Shown piece by piece: positions 1 through 9,027 of a DNA stretch of 64,000 nt. The position numbers and the translations under genes are program-made. The DNA comes from Treponema denticola. Lineage in GTDB: Bacteria > Spirochaetota > Spirochaetia > Treponematales > Treponemataceae. Positions within the stretch are counted from its first letter, which is position 1. Each line of letters starts with the position of its first letter. The stretch is from the NCBI RefSeq assembly GCF_024400535.1, contig NZ_CP038800.1:2728001-2792000 (forward strand), given 5' to 3'. The notes beneath the pieces are model-generated. The model saw only the letters and a list, made by a program, of their open reading frames with translations, was not told the origin of the DNA and searched no databases.

Positions 1-79
1 GCTTTAAGGCCTCGGCCGCCTGAGCCGACATATATTCCGCCCCTCCGGGGCCTATACCTACAACAAATAATTTACTCAA
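1..79 (-). CDS. cobJ: Precorrin-3B C17-methyltransferase, N-terminus only
   Basis: Only the first 26 residues are in the window; the gene continues past the left edge. The start is TTG at 79, preceded on the minus strand by a GAGGAAA ribosome binding site. The residues LFVVGIGPGGAEYM match the N-terminal strand and glycine loop of SAM-dependent tetrapyrrole methyltransferases, and the GIGPGGAEYM form is most like CobJ/CbiH. That enzyme methylates C17 and contracts the ring in cobalamin synthesis. cbiG and cbiF lie on the same strand at 10.3-12.1 kb, which supports a cobalamin role. Another methyltransferase of the pathway cannot be excluded from 26 residues. Confidence 0.7.
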   Translation of the reverse strand, partial: MSKLFVVGIGPGGAEYMSAQAAEALK

Positions 80-105
80 TTTTATTTCCTCGCTTGTAAC
101 TCATT

Positions 106-1722
106 TTATAAAAGAGTTTCGGTTTTCCAGTCTTTTATGGTGCGTTCTTTTTCATCAAAGGATGAACCGATTAAGACAATTTTTTTACCGCTTGATTTAA
201 AAGGAACTGCATAGCCTTTTTCTTTTATCTGTGCTATTGCATCTGCCGAGCTTCCGTTTCCGTCAAGTTTAAATTCAAAGATATAAACCGCATCTGCCGT
301 GTGAACAAGACAATCGGCTCTTCCGGCTGCACAGTGTATCTCTGTTTCAACAAACTGTCCCATCAGCTTAAAAATCAAATAAACGGCCGTCTGATAATTT
401 TGCTCCCTAAGCTTTAACTTTTCTTTGGGAAGATTATCGTAAGGAATACCGGCAATTATGGACTTCATTCTTTCCATAAAGCCGTCCACATTTCCCCCTT
501 CAATATCTTTAGAAAATTGGGCAACGGAATAAGCCGCTTCCGAGCTTTTAATATCTGAATAGACAGGCAAAAGATTGCTTAAAAAACCGTAACGGACTTC
601 ATCGTTAGGAAAGCCTAAAGAATAAAGCCTGTATTTTGAATCATATCTTTTTATTGTTAAATATCCTGCCTGAAACAAAATCGGAAGAGGATTTTTTGTG
701 TCGGCTCGGTAATCGGCTAGACCGGCCTCATCAAGCTCAACATTTCCGTCTAGGTCGGGAATATTATAGTGGGCATCTTTTAGGTAGTTTACCAAGAAGG
801 TCGGAGAGCCCGTAGCAAACCAATAGCTGCCGGCATTGTTTGCCGAAAAAACATTTAAAACACTGAATGGGTTATAGACGCTTTCTCCTACGCCGGCAAA
901 CAAATAGCCGTCATATCGTTTCTTTAAAAGTTCTATACAAGATTCATAGCTTATCTTTTCTTTTTCTGCCAAGGCCTCAATTTCAGGCTTAAAAGTAAGG
1001 TGTAATTCTTTTTCGGTAATACCGCAAATTGAAGAGAAAGCCTCGTGTAGACTTATATCCTGTAAATTATTTAAATCGCTAAAAATACTTATCTTACTGA
1101 ATTTTGTTACGCCCGTTAAAAACGAAAAGCGGATATATTGATCGCAAGTTTTTAAAACCGAATAAAAAGATTTAAGAGTGCTGCGGAATTCTTCGTTTAG
1201 GGCTTCATTTACATACATTGTTTGTAAGAGGGGCTTGTCATACTCGTCTACGAGGATAACGACCTTTTTTCCGGTTTTTTCATAAGCCCTATTGATGATA
1301 CCGGCAAAACGGGCAGTCAAGCCGTTATCCGTTTTATTGCTTCCATATATTTTTTCAAAATCGGTAAGATGGTAATTTAGAACCTGCTTTACACCTTCTT
1401 TTTCGTTATACTGCCCCATATTAAAATCCAAATAAAGGACAGGGTATTCAGTCCAAGGCTCCGAGCCTTCCGACTTAGCTCTTTCTTCTTCAGCCTTTTC
1501 AATATATAGGTCTTTAAAAAGGTCTTTCTTTCCCAAAAAATAGGCTGCAAGCGTAGAAAGGAAAAGGCTTTTTCCAAATCGGCGCGGGCGGCTTAAAAAA
1601 TAGGGAGACGAGGTTAAAATCAGCCTAAAAAGATGCTCCGTTTTATCAACATAAAGATATTTATCTGTTCTAAGTTTTTCAAAACTTTGAATGCCGACAG
1701 GCAACTTTCTGTAAAGATTCAT
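106..1722 (-). CDS. AAA-ATPase-like protein with C-terminal PD-(D/E)XK nuclease domain
   Basis: 538 residues. The N-terminal part resembles the AAA-ATPase_like family (PF09820): RKLPVGIQSFEKLR at the start, a P-loop-like SRPRRFGKSL near residue 48, and the Walker B-type VVILVDEYDKPLL. The C-terminus resembles PDDEXK_9 (PF08011), with GRADCLV followed by YIFEFK as the probable nuclease core. Members are common in Bacteroides, clostridia and treponemes, often in many copies, and their function is not established. The start at 1722 is chosen over an upstream Met at 1764 because AAGGAGG lies just before it. It ends 26 bases before the cobJ start, so the two may be co-transcribed; this gene probably belongs to inserted accessory DNA. 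Confidence 0.85.
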   Translation of the reverse strand: MNLYRKLPVGIQSFEKLRTDKYLYVDKTEHLFRLILTSSPYFLSRPRRFGKSLFLSTLAAYFLGKKDLFKDLYIEKAEEERAKSEGSEPWTEYPVLYLDFNMGQYNEKEGVKQVLNYHLTDFEKIYGSNKTDNGLTARFAGIINRAYEKTGKKVVILVDEYDKPLLQTMYVNEALNEEFRSTLKSFYSVLKTCDQYIRFSFLTGVTKFSKISIFSDLNNLQDISLHEAFSSICGITEKELHLTFKPEIEALAEKEKISYESCIELLKKRYDGYLFAGVGESVYNPFSVLNVFSANNAGSYWFATGSPTFLVNYLKDAHYNIPDLDGNVELDEAGLADYRADTKNPLPILFQAGYLTIKRYDSKYRLYSLGFPNDEVRYGFLSNLLPVYSDIKSSEAAYSVAQFSKDIEGGNVDGFMERMKSIIAGIPYDNLPKEKLKLREQNYQTAVYLIFKLMGQFVETEIHCAAGRADCLVHTADAVYIFEFKLDGNGSSADAIAQIKEKGYAVPFKSSGKKIVLIGSSFDEKERTIKDWKTETLL

Positions 1723-1814
1723 TATGAGCCTCCTTAGCCTTTCTTTTTTATAATTATATAACAAAACGCTCTTATGTACAAGCCGAGATAAGCGGTAATC
1801 AATTTTGCAATTAA

Positions 1815-2138
1815 AGGATGAAATATAAGGGTGAGTTTAAAGAAATATTTAAAAGCATAACCATGGATAACGGGACTGAATTTTTAGACCAAGAAGGCCT
1901 TGAATCCTCTTGTTTAAAAAATGGAGAAAAAAGGACAACTTGTTATTATGCACATCCTTATAGTTCTTAGGTATTGAGGAAGCAATGAGAATGCTAATAA
2001 ATTAATTAGACGCTTTATACCAAAAGGAGCAGATATAAGTAAATATAGTGACATACAAATAAAGCAAGTAGAGGATTGGATAAATAATTATCCTAGACGG
2101 ATGTTTGGCTATAAAACGGCTAATCAAATGTATACATG
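1815..2138 (+). pseudogene. IS30-family transposase, C-terminal remnant
   Basis: Two overlapping reading frames give a recognisable IS30 transposase C-terminus. The first reads YKGEFKEIFKSITMDNGTEF and then YYAHPYSS, which holds the second catalytic Asp region (MDNGTEF). After a frameshift near 1970 the second frame reads NENANKLIRRFIPKG and then WINNYPRRMFGYKTANQ, ending at TGA 2136-2138. An in-frame stop also follows YSS. The N-terminal helix-turn-helix half and the first catalytic Asp are missing, so the element is dead. No flanking terminal inverted repeats were recognised. Confidence 0.85.
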
Positions 2139-2213
2139 AATTTCATAAAAATGGTATTTTTTGGGCAATACCTCTTACAATTTATACTACTCTTAAATAT
2201 TTACATCGCTCCC

Positions 2214-2242
2214 TTTTAAAGTCCTTTAATCTATGGTATAAT
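2214..2242 (+). promoter_or_regulatory. Possible promoter of the Rpn-like gene
   Basis: A consensus TATAAT lies at 2237-2242, with a poor -35 (TTTTAA) 17 bases upstream. The gene has its own RBS (GAGGGGG) before ATG 2264. Support is the -10 match only. Confidence 0.35.
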
Positions 2243-2263
2243 ATGACAAGTGAGGGGGCAGTT

Positions 2264-3157
2264 ATGAGTACTTCAAACAGAAAATATAAAGATTCAGTGT
2301 TCGTCGACCTTTTCAGTGAAGATGAAAAAGCGAAAGAGAATTTCTTATCGCTTTATAATGCTCTGCACGGTACGAACCTTACGGCTATAGAACATTTGAA
2401 AAATATCCGGCTCGATCAAGTTCTCTATATGACATTCTATAATGATGTATCCTATCTTGTAGATAATAAAATAATAGTCCTTGCTGAACATCAGTCAACA
2501 ATCAACCCGAATATGCCTCTGCGTTGCCTTGAATACATCAGCCGCCTGTATGAAACGCTCTTTGAATCAAAAGAAAAATACAGCCGTAAGCTCTTAAATA
2601 TTCCTACTCCTGAGTTTTATGTCTTTTATAACGGTGAAGAATCCTATCCTTCCGATAAAACTCTGAAACTTTCGGAGGCTTTTATAGAAAAGACAACGGA
2701 AATTAATCTTGAATTGACCGTTAAAGTAATAAACATAAACAGACAAAACCGTCATCCGGTATTGGAAAACTGTAAAACAATGCATGAATACAGTATATTT
2801 GTGGAAACGGTGCGCAAGTGGAAAGAGATAGATAGTCAAAACGGTTTTGAAAAAGCCGTTGAAGAATGTATAGAAAATAATATTTTGCGTGAATATCTAA
2901 AACGCAAGACGAAGGAGGTATTGAATATGTTACTGGCAGAATATGATTATGAAACAGATATTGCAGTACAGCGAGCCGAAGAACATGAAATCGCCTTTGC
3001 CGAAGGAATTGAAAAAGGAATTGAACAGGGCTTTTCCGAAGGTTCATACCAAACAAAGCTTGAAACGGCACGGATTTTAAAACAGCTTGGGGATTCCGTA
3101 AAAAAGATAATGCAAGCGACCGGTCTAACCCAAGAAGAAGTGGAATCGATTAGCTAA
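2264..3157 (+). CDS. Rpn/PD-(D/E)XK family putative nuclease (transposase-like)
   Basis: 297 residues. The start at 2264 is chosen because GAGGGGG precedes it and MSTSNRKYKDSVFVDLF is the usual start of the family; the open frame upstream runs into the IS30 remnant. The core FYNDVSYLVDNKIIVLAEHQ (D61, E75, Q77) fits the D...ExQ nuclease motif of PDDEXK_2/Rpn proteins. The C-terminus has charged EGIEKGIEQG repeats and ends with the helix-turn-helix-like ATGLTQEEVESIS common in treponemal members. Rpn proteins of E. coli are reported to promote RecA-independent recombination; the function here is inferred. It lies next to an IS remnant and is one of three Rpn-type loci in the window, the only intact one. 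Confidence 0.8.
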   Translation: MSTSNRKYKDSVFVDLFSEDEKAKENFLSLYNALHGTNLTAIEHLKNIRLDQVLYMTFYNDVSYLVDNKIIVLAEHQSTINPNMPLRCLEYISRLYETLFESKEKYSRKLLNIPTPEFYVFYNGEESYPSDKTLKLSEAFIEKTTEINLELTVKVININRQNRHPVLENCKTMHEYSIFVETVRKWKEIDSQNGFEKAVEECIENNILREYLKRKTKEVLNMLLAEYDYETDIAVQRAEEHEIAFAEGIEKGIEQGFSEGSYQTKLETARILKQLGDSVKKIMQATGLTQEEVESIS

Positions 3158-3334
3158 TTTATAATTCGTTTTATCCCCGGTTTCCGTACCGCGTCTAAAA
3201 CTGACTGCTCTCAAACCGGACAAAGCTCCGGCTTCGGGGACGGTTTTTTGTGTGCGGGTATACAGGGATAACACGGACCCTTGAATCTCCAACATTATGA
3301 GTATATAATATGCACAAGGAGGAACTTATGGAAT

Positions 3335-4276
3335 ATGAAGGTAGAATATGAAGGTAGAATTTGCAGGCCTCCTATGGAGCGTTCTTCTTTTATGCTTCCC
3401 GTAATGGTCGGCTGCTCATATAATAAGTGTAAGTTTTGTAATTTATTCCGCAACATAAAATATAGAGACCTATCTCTTTCAGAAATTGAAGATGAGCTTA
3501 TACGCGTAAAAAATTTAAACGGGAGCCTTTCAAAAATTTTTTTAGGGGACGGAAGTGCCTTCAATTTAAAAACGGAGCATCTTTTAAAAATATTGAATTT
3601 AATTCATAAGTATTTTCCCGATTGTAATTGCATAAACATGGATGCGACAATCACAGGCATTTTAAAAAAAACCGATGCAGAATTGGAAACCCTATATACA
3701 CAGGGCATTAGAACTCTTTATATAGGAATAGAAAGCGGCTTGGAAGATGTTCTTTTATTTATGAACAAGGATCACACAAGGGCTGAAGCTGAAAGGGCTG
3801 TATCTAAAATACAAAAGCACAGCTATTCTTTCGGAGCCCACATTATGACGGGTATTGCCGGAAAAGGCAGAAACATTGAAAATGCCGAAGCAACGGCAGA
3901 ATTTTTAAACAAGACAAAACCAATCCGCGTCATAAATTTTTCAATGTTTCTCCACAAAGAAGTTCCGCTTTATAAAGATATAAAGGCGGGAAAATATGAA
4001 GCTGCAAGCGAGATGGAAAACCTTAAAGAAGAAAAAAGATTGATCGAGCTTTTAGGTGATGAGGACGGCCCTATTTTTTATGACGGATTCCACGATTATC
4101 TGGGGTTTAGGGTAAGAGGAACTCTTCCAAAAGACAGGGAGAAGATGCTTAAAAGTATTCAAAACAAAATCGAAAGCTATAAACCTCTACAAAACGATTA
4201 CGCTTTTGTAAACGGAGAATGTACTCCTTCTCTCGAAAAAGCTGACGGCTCAGGCAAAATCTGGAAAACGGCCTAG
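3335..4276 (+). CDS. Radical SAM protein (function unknown)
   Basis: 313 residues from ATG 3335. A CX4CX2C cluster motif (C27, C32, C35 in GCSYNKCKFC) binds the 4Fe-4S cluster. The TIM-barrel parts follow: SKIFLGDGSAF, INMDATITGIL, and TLYIGIESGLEDVL, the last typical of Elp3/B12-type radical SAM cores. No B12-binding or TRAM domain is visible, and the substrate is unknown. The start is unusual: a 13-bp direct duplication (3332-3344 and 3345-3357) follows the AGGAGG at 3317-3322. The ATG with good spacing (3328) now reads only seven codons, MEYEGRI, before a stop. The ATG at 3335, 12 bases from AGGAGG, restores the frame. A TTG at 3281 is also in frame but has no RBS. Confidence 0.8.
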   Translation: MKVEYEGRICRPPMERSSFMLPVMVGCSYNKCKFCNLFRNIKYRDLSLSEIEDELIRVKNLNGSLSKIFLGDGSAFNLKTEHLLKILNLIHKYFPDCNCINMDATITGILKKTDAELETLYTQGIRTLYIGIESGLEDVLLFMNKDHTRAEAERAVSKIQKHSYSFGAHIMTGIAGKGRNIENAEATAEFLNKTKPIRVINFSMFLHKEVPLYKDIKAGKYEAASEMENLKEEKRLIELLGDEDGPIFYDGFHDYLGFRVRGTLPKDREKMLKSIQNKIESYKPLQNDYAFVNGECTPSLEKADGSGKIWKTA

Positions 4277-4312
4277 ACAGTACTTTTCACAAAGCTCCTA
4301 ATTTCCCAATCC

Positions 4313-5695
4313 TTAATCCGTAACGGAGCGGAGCCATTTACCTGATCGGATGCGCCAAAGTCCCAGAAGGGCCTTAAAAGGTTCTTCGCTAAAAAGACAA
4401 ATATAAATTCCCCATGCCGGAATAGAAGTATAAACCGACAAAGAATATGCCAGAGGAATGGAAACACACCACATAACTGCCGTGTCGCAGATTATACCGA
4501 AGCGGGTATCGCCTCCTGCCCTTATTATGCCCACAAGCATACACATGTTAAACGCTTTTAAGGGATAACAGCAGGCTAAAATTATAAAAAGCTTCATAAC
4601 GGTCTGCAAAACTACTGTTTCTACATTAAAGAAAATAGGAGTCAAGTACGAAATCGGAATTAACATAGCGCCGACAAAAACGGCAACAAAGGGCACAAAG
4701 ATTGAAACCTTTGCCGCATAAGTTTTTGCCTCATCATAATTTTGCTCTCCGATTTTTTTCCCTATCAAAACGCTGACTCCGTTTCCGAAGCCTATAAAAA
4801 TAACCCATGTCAACATCGAAACCGTGTTTGTAATATTGTAGGCGGCGTAAGCAAATGTTCCGATTCCTGCAAATATCTTATGATGAAAGGTAATGCCTAA
4901 AGACCACAAAGATTCGTTTATTAGAACCGGCATAACTATCGCAAAGTATTGTCTTATAAATTTAAGATCAAAGTCAAAATGGTTTTTAAGTTTTCCGAGT
5001 ATGGGATATTTCTTTTTCTTTGTTACGGAAAAAAGAATGATAAGCTCGGCGGCTCTGGAAGCTACCGTTGCAATAGCCGCCCCCTTAACTCCGAGTGCGG
5101 GGAAGCCCAACAAACCGAAAATCAAAATAGCATTCAGTATAAGGTTTACAAAAAGTGAAACGAGCGTTGCACCAACCGCTACCCTTACCTTTTCTATAGA
5201 ACGGAGGGTAATCATAAAAATAAAGTTTACCGCAAAGGGCAAAAAGCAAAATGCCGAAACGCTGAGGTAGTCTACCCCCTTTTCGATTACGGCCGCATCT
5301 TTTGAATAGAGGGATAAAATTTCTTTCGGAAAAATAGTGCAGGCCAGTGTAAAGAGGGTACTGAAAAAAACGGCAACGATGAGAGAAAGGGCAAAAGTTT
5401 TTTGTAAACCGTTAAAATCTTTTTTGCCCCAAAATTGAGCGGTAAAGACCATGCCGCCCGAACCTATGCCGTACAAAATCAAGTTCAATAAAAAAAACAA
5501 CTGATTGCCAAGCCCTACGGCTGCAAGTTCAATAGTGCCTAAACGGCCTATCATTATTGTGTCTAAAATATTTACAAAGGAGCTTATAAAATTTTGCAAT
5601 ATTATAGGCACGGCAATTATAAATAAGTTTTTTAAAAAAGATTTATCCGAAAATGCCGATTTTAGATTTACAACCGGTTTTGAATTCATAGTCAT
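4313..5695 (-). CDS. MATE family multidrug efflux transporter
   Basis: 460 residues, the usual MATE length, with about 12 hydrophobic segments. MATE hallmarks are visible: PIILQNFISSFVNILDTIMIGRLG in the first two helices and the NLILNAILIFG segment in the middle. The family exports cationic drugs or metabolites in exchange for Na+ or H+ across the inner membrane. The substrate cannot be read from the sequence. GAGGAG lies 11 bases before the chosen start (5695); a Met two codons later is an alternative. The uracil-DNA-glycosylase-like gene ends 20 bases upstream on the same strand, so the two probably form an operon. Confidence 0.88.
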   Translation of the reverse strand: MTMNSKPVVNLKSAFSDKSFLKNLFIIAVPIILQNFISSFVNILDTIMIGRLGTIELAAVGLGNQLFFLLNLILYGIGSGGMVFTAQFWGKKDFNGLQKTFALSLIVAVFFSTLFTLACTIFPKEILSLYSKDAAVIEKGVDYLSVSAFCFLPFAVNFIFMITLRSIEKVRVAVGATLVSLFVNLILNAILIFGLLGFPALGVKGAAIATVASRAAELIILFSVTKKKKYPILGKLKNHFDFDLKFIRQYFAIVMPVLINESLWSLGITFHHKIFAGIGTFAYAAYNITNTVSMLTWVIFIGFGNGVSVLIGKKIGEQNYDEAKTYAAKVSIFVPFVAVFVGAMLIPISYLTPIFFNVETVVLQTVMKLFIILACCYPLKAFNMCMLVGIIRAGGDTRFGIICDTAVMWCVSIPLAYSLSVYTSIPAWGIYICLFSEEPFKALLGLWRIRSGKWLRSVTD

Positions 5696-5715
5696 AAGTT
5701 TCCAAGCTCCTCGTA

Positions 5716-6531
5716 TTAAAAATGTAAAATTTCATTTCGATGTTTTATTCCTAAAAGAGATAAATTCTTTTCAAGGCTGATACTTTTATCATAATTATCT
5801 TTTAGGTCAATCAAAAATCTATTCATCGAAAAGTGCTGATAAAGATAAATTTGCGGTTCTTTTTTATCCGCATATAAATTCTTCATCTCATTTGCATAGG
5901 CATAAAATAAGCCGCCTGGCTTAAGCTCGCTGTAGCCCACAAGCCAAATTGGGCAGTCCAGTTTTTTTTGAAGCTCAGCCGTTTTTTGGGCCGTAAAGAT
6001 TTGAGATTCTTCATAGAATTTTTTAAAAGAACCGTCCGCATCTTTTTTTAAAATATAATCGAGCTGCTTTGTCTTTGCCGTATGAATGGGCGTTTTGTTT
6101 AGGATAATAACATTTTTTCTAAAATCGATTCCGAACGAGGGATTTTTTTTAAAAAAGTTATCTGCAATCTTTCCTGCAAGGCCCACAAGATATTTTTGAT
6201 TTTTATGCAGCTGTTCATTTTTCCCCGGATTATCGCCTATAACGATGAGCTTAATTTCATCATCTTGGGTTATCGAATCCCAAGCATGATTATACACAAT
6301 CGGAGTTTCTACAGGATAGGGAGGCGTTTTACCCGCCAGAGCTGCCTCTTCTTGCAGCACAGCCAAGCCCTCTCTAAAGAATGAAGCATTCTCTTTTTTA
6401 AAAGATTGGGCGGCATAGTTTTCTAAAGAAGGTTCCTTATATTTATACCCTAAAATATCAAGGTAATGAATACACTCGTTTTTATACTCGCTTTTAAATT
6501 TACAAAAAGCATTCCATTTATCTTTTTCCAT
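5716..6531 (-). CDS. Uracil-DNA glycosylase superfamily-like protein
   Basis: 271 residues. LIVIGDNPGKNEQLHKNQ (around residues 95-112) resembles the UDG motif GxxPGxxE. It is followed by KYLVGLAGKIADNFF and VIILNKTPIHTAKTKQ, which match the order of UDG superfamily elements (loop, helix, N-containing strand). The second motif, normally H-P-S-rich, appears as YQHFSMNRF. DNA repair by removal of uracil is therefore possible, but the catalytic residues differ from families 1-5 and the activity is uncertain. A weak TATAAT lies 9 bases before the ATG. The MATE gene follows at 20 bases. Confidence 0.6.
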   Translation of the reverse strand: MEKDKWNAFCKFKSEYKNECIHYLDILGYKYKEPSLENYAAQSFKKENASFFREGLAVLQEEAALAGKTPPYPVETPIVYNHAWDSITQDDEIKLIVIGDNPGKNEQLHKNQKYLVGLAGKIADNFFKKNPSFGIDFRKNVIILNKTPIHTAKTKQLDYILKKDADGSFKKFYEESQIFTAQKTAELQKKLDCPIWLVGYSELKPGGLFYAYANEMKNLYADKKEPQIYLYQHFSMNRFLIDLKDNYDKSISLEKNLSLLGIKHRNEILHF

Positions 6532-6600
6532 CGGCAGGATATTATATCAGATTATCTATGATTTTGAAAAGAGGAGTTTAAAATGAGAATAACGACCGGT

Positions 6601-8697
6601 TTACACTTTAAATTTGCTAACTTCTTCCGCAAGTTTTTGGATGCTGGTCTTATTCTTTTGGCTTATCTCATTTACATCTTGTACGGCATTGCTAATCTGC
6701 ACGGCACCCGAAGCCATTTCGTTCATGCTGTCGGTGATAATGCGTGTAAGCTCGTCCAGCTTTTGCATTTCCAGAGCTACGTTTTCGCCGCCGCGGAGCA
6801 TTTCGGCAGAGCCGTCATTTACCTGATTAGTTACCGTGTTGATGTCGCGGATGGCATTGAGAACTTCGCGGCTGCCGTTTTCCTGTTCACGCATAGCTTC
6901 CATAAGGTTTTGGCTCATCGTTTTGACCTGCTCGGAAAGGGCGAAGATGGCATTGAACTTTTCTTCTGCCGTTTTTGACGAGGTTGAAAGAGCCTCAATC
7001 TCGCCGGAGAGGACTTTAAGGGTAGAAGTGATTGTTTTTCCCTGAGTGCTTGATTCTTCTGCGAGCTTACGGATTTCATCTGCGACGACCGCAAAGCCCT
7101 TTCCTGCTTCGCCTGCGTGGGCGGCTTCGATTGCGGCGTTCATTGCGAGCAAGTTGGTTTGGCTGGCGATGTGCTGAATAACATTACTGGCTTCCAAAAG
7201 TCCGCCCGATTCTTCTGCAATACGCTGGGTAACAGAGTTTGAATTAACTATCGTTTCCTTACCGTCGGCTGTGGCGGAAGCGAGAGTTTTTATAACATCA
7301 TCGGTTTTGCCGAGTGTCTGTGTGATTGATGCGATATTGCCGACCATCTGCTCGATAGCCGAAGAAGATTCCGCAACGGAAGCTGCCTGATTTTCAATAC
7401 TCCCGTTAAGCTGTTTTATGGTACGGATAATTTCTTCGATGGTGGCGGCCGTTTCCGTAACGCTTGCGGCTTGGCTAAGAGCCTGTTGTTTTACCCCGTC
7501 GATGTTTGCACTTATTTGGTGTACGGCACTCGCGGTTTCGGTCATATTGGAAGCAAGCTCGGTGCCGATTTCTTCCATCGTGTTTGAGTTGACACCGACT
7601 TGCTTGATAGAAATACCGATTTTAGAAATGGTTTCGTTGAGGTGTTCAAACATACAGGTAATTTCATTGTTGCCGCGTACGGGCAGACGCACCGTGAAGT
7701 CCCCGTGTGCAATCTTCTCCAGTACGGGAATGGAATTTTGAACCGGTCTTACCATTACACGGGCAATAAAATAAACAATTACGAGGGAAATAAGCAAAAT
7801 AGAAATAGCGGTAATAATTATCGAAATACGCAAAGTATTGACCATACCCATAAATTCATCTTGGGGGGCATCTATGATGATTGTCCAGTCGGTTGTTTTC
7901 ATTGTGGCATAGGAGGCAATAACAGTTTCTCCTTTGTATTCGTAATAGCCGACGGAGGGCTCATCAATCTCTACTGCCATTTTTTGAAAAGCAGCCAATT
8001 CTCGAAGCGAGGCATCCGTTTTTGCCATTTCTGCTGCATTCGCTGCTTTTGTTACAAGTTCTGTATTTTTGTGAGCAATTGTGTTGCCTGTTTCTCCCAA
8101 AATATAACAGTAGCCCGTTTGACCGACAACGATGTCGTCAATAGCGTCGGTCAGCCAAATTCCGGGAATAATGGCGACTAAAGATGCAATATGATTGTTG
8201 TTGTTATCTATAACGGGAACAATGACCGCCATAACCAGCCTTTTCAGAATGGGCGACATAAAAGGTTCGGAAAAATACTTTTGTCCGCCGTTGGAGCCTT
8301 TATACCATGCAAGGTTTGAAATATCCGTTGCTCTGCCGTCGCTGGTATACAGCAATCCTTTGCGGTCGGCAATATTCAAGTCAAGAATTTGATCATTGAA
8401 TGCCGCTTCGTTGTCGAGCAGGCGGCTTTTTTCGCTGTACGATATGGTCGGGTCGCGGAACGCCGGCATACGCGCAATCCCTTCAAGGAACTGCCAAAAT
8501 GCATTGACCCGTCCGTCAATAATTTCCGCCGTATCGGTTGCTTTGTCGATAAGGTGTATCTGTACCTTTTCGGTTATTGCTTTGCTCGCCGTACGCACAG
8601 CTAAAATTCCAAGTGTCAGACAGACTGCAAGAATAAGCAATCCGAATACCAGCATCAGTTCGGTTCTCAATGAACCCCTTTTTTTCTCTTTTTTCAT
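6601..8697 (-). CDS. Methyl-accepting chemotaxis protein with dCACHE sensor
   Basis: 698 residues. In order: a cytoplasmic Lys-rich start, TM1 (about residues 13-33), a periplasmic double-CACHE-type sensor containing LAWYKGS and [12 protein letters not shown]2 (about 290-312), a HAMP domain with [20 protein letters not shown], and a long signalling coiled coil. The hairpin tip contains [20 protein letters not shown] and [18 protein letters not shown], the CheA/CheW contact region. No C-terminal CheR-docking pentapeptide is seen. It senses a periplasmic ligand and signals to CheA. The RBS (GAGGAGA) lies directly after a copy of the structured repeat described at 8717, so translation may be affected by that structure. 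Confidence 0.95.
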   Translation of the reverse strand: MKKEKKRGSLRTELMLVFGLLILAVCLTLGILAVRTASKAITEKVQIHLIDKATDTAEIIDGRVNAFWQFLEGIARMPAFRDPTISYSEKSRLLDNEAAFNDQILDLNIADRKGLLYTSDGRATDISNLAWYKGSNGGQKYFSEPFMSPILKRLVMAVIVPVIDNNNNHIASLVAIIPGIWLTDAIDDIVVGQTGYCYILGETGNTIAHKNTELVTKAANAAEMAKTDASLRELAAFQKMAVEIDEPSVGYYEYKGETVIASYATMKTTDWTIIIDAPQDEFMGMVNTLRISIIITAISILLISLVIVYFIARVMVRPVQNSIPVLEKIAHGDFTVRLPVRGNNEITCMFEHLNETISKIGISIKQVGVNSNTMEEIGTELASNMTETASAVHQISANIDGVKQQALSQAASVTETAATIEEIIRTIKQLNGSIENQAASVAESSSAIEQMVGNIASITQTLGKTDDVIKTLASATADGKETIVNSNSVTQRIAEESGGLLEASNVIQHIASQTNLLAMNAAIEAAHAGEAGKGFAVVADEIRKLAEESSTQGKTITSTLKVLSGEIEALSTSSKTAEEKFNAIFALSEQVKTMSQNLMEAMREQENGSREVLNAIRDINTVTNQVNDGSAEMLRGGENVALEMQKLDELTRIITDSMNEMASGAVQISNAVQDVNEISQKNKTSIQKLAEEVSKFKV

Positions 8698-8716
8698 TAA
8701 AGGAAATCTCCTCTTT

Positions 8717-8830
8717 TAGGGGGAGGGACAAACCCCCGTTCAGAGCGGTGGTTGTTTCCCTCCCCCTATGACCCCCTCCCTTTTCCTCGCACAGCCAAAG
8801 GGCTCCGCCCTTTGGAATCCCGGCTAGTTT
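8717..8830 (-). repeat. Structured dispersed repeat, copy A
   Basis: Read on the minus strand the element has a first hairpin with stem CCAAAGGGC/GCCCTTTGG (8795-8815, 3-base loop) and a second hairpin with stem TAGGGGGAGGGA/TCCCTCCCCCTA (arms 8757-8768 and 8717-8728). The loop contains a conserved ACCACCGCTCTGAACGGGGG. The 3' arm ends about ten bases before the chemoreceptor RBS. Copies B, C and D share sequence and both hairpins. It could be a mobile MITE-like unit, a leader RNA, or both. Confidence 0.85.
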
Positions 8831-8898
8831 AAGATTTGGGGGATTCTATGTGTTTTATTGGATTGAATTGTCTCAATCCGAAAGGACTGCACTTTGTC

Positions 8899-9013
8899 GC
8901 GGCAAACGCGAGGTGTATTGCCGCTCGCCCGTGTGCGGTTTATCCACTCGTCCGAGTGGGCAGAACACACTCACCTTAGTGTGGGGTACCCACTCGCTCG
9001 AGTGTGAGGTACC
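8899..9013. repeat. Cluster of four short inverted repeats
   Basis: Four hairpins follow each other: GCGGCAA/TTGCCGC (8899-8905, 8918-8924), CCACTCG/CGAGTGG (8944-8959), CACACT/AGTGTG (8966-8983) and CACTCG/CGAGTG (8991-9004), the last flanked by GGTACC on both sides. The cluster lies just downstream of the stop of the HU/DUF4469 gene (minus strand) and upstream of copy A. It may act as a terminator or as a recombination-prone stretch. No T-run follows the stems, so a simple intrinsic terminator is not supported. Confidence 0.6.
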
Positions 9014-9027
9014 CACAAAAAGCAGTT

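Noticed and set aside
3175-3250. Terminator behind the Rpn-like gene
   Set aside because: AAACCG/CGGTTT with T6 is present, but the stem is short and the loop of about 20 bases makes it weak.
4893-5270. Open frame on the plus strand inside the MATE gene
   Set aside because: It has no RBS and lies opposite conserved transmembrane segments of the real gene.
6583-6978. Open frame on the plus strand opposite the chemoreceptor end
   Set aside because: It is the complement of the conserved signalling domain; many such antisense frames exist here because of codon bias.
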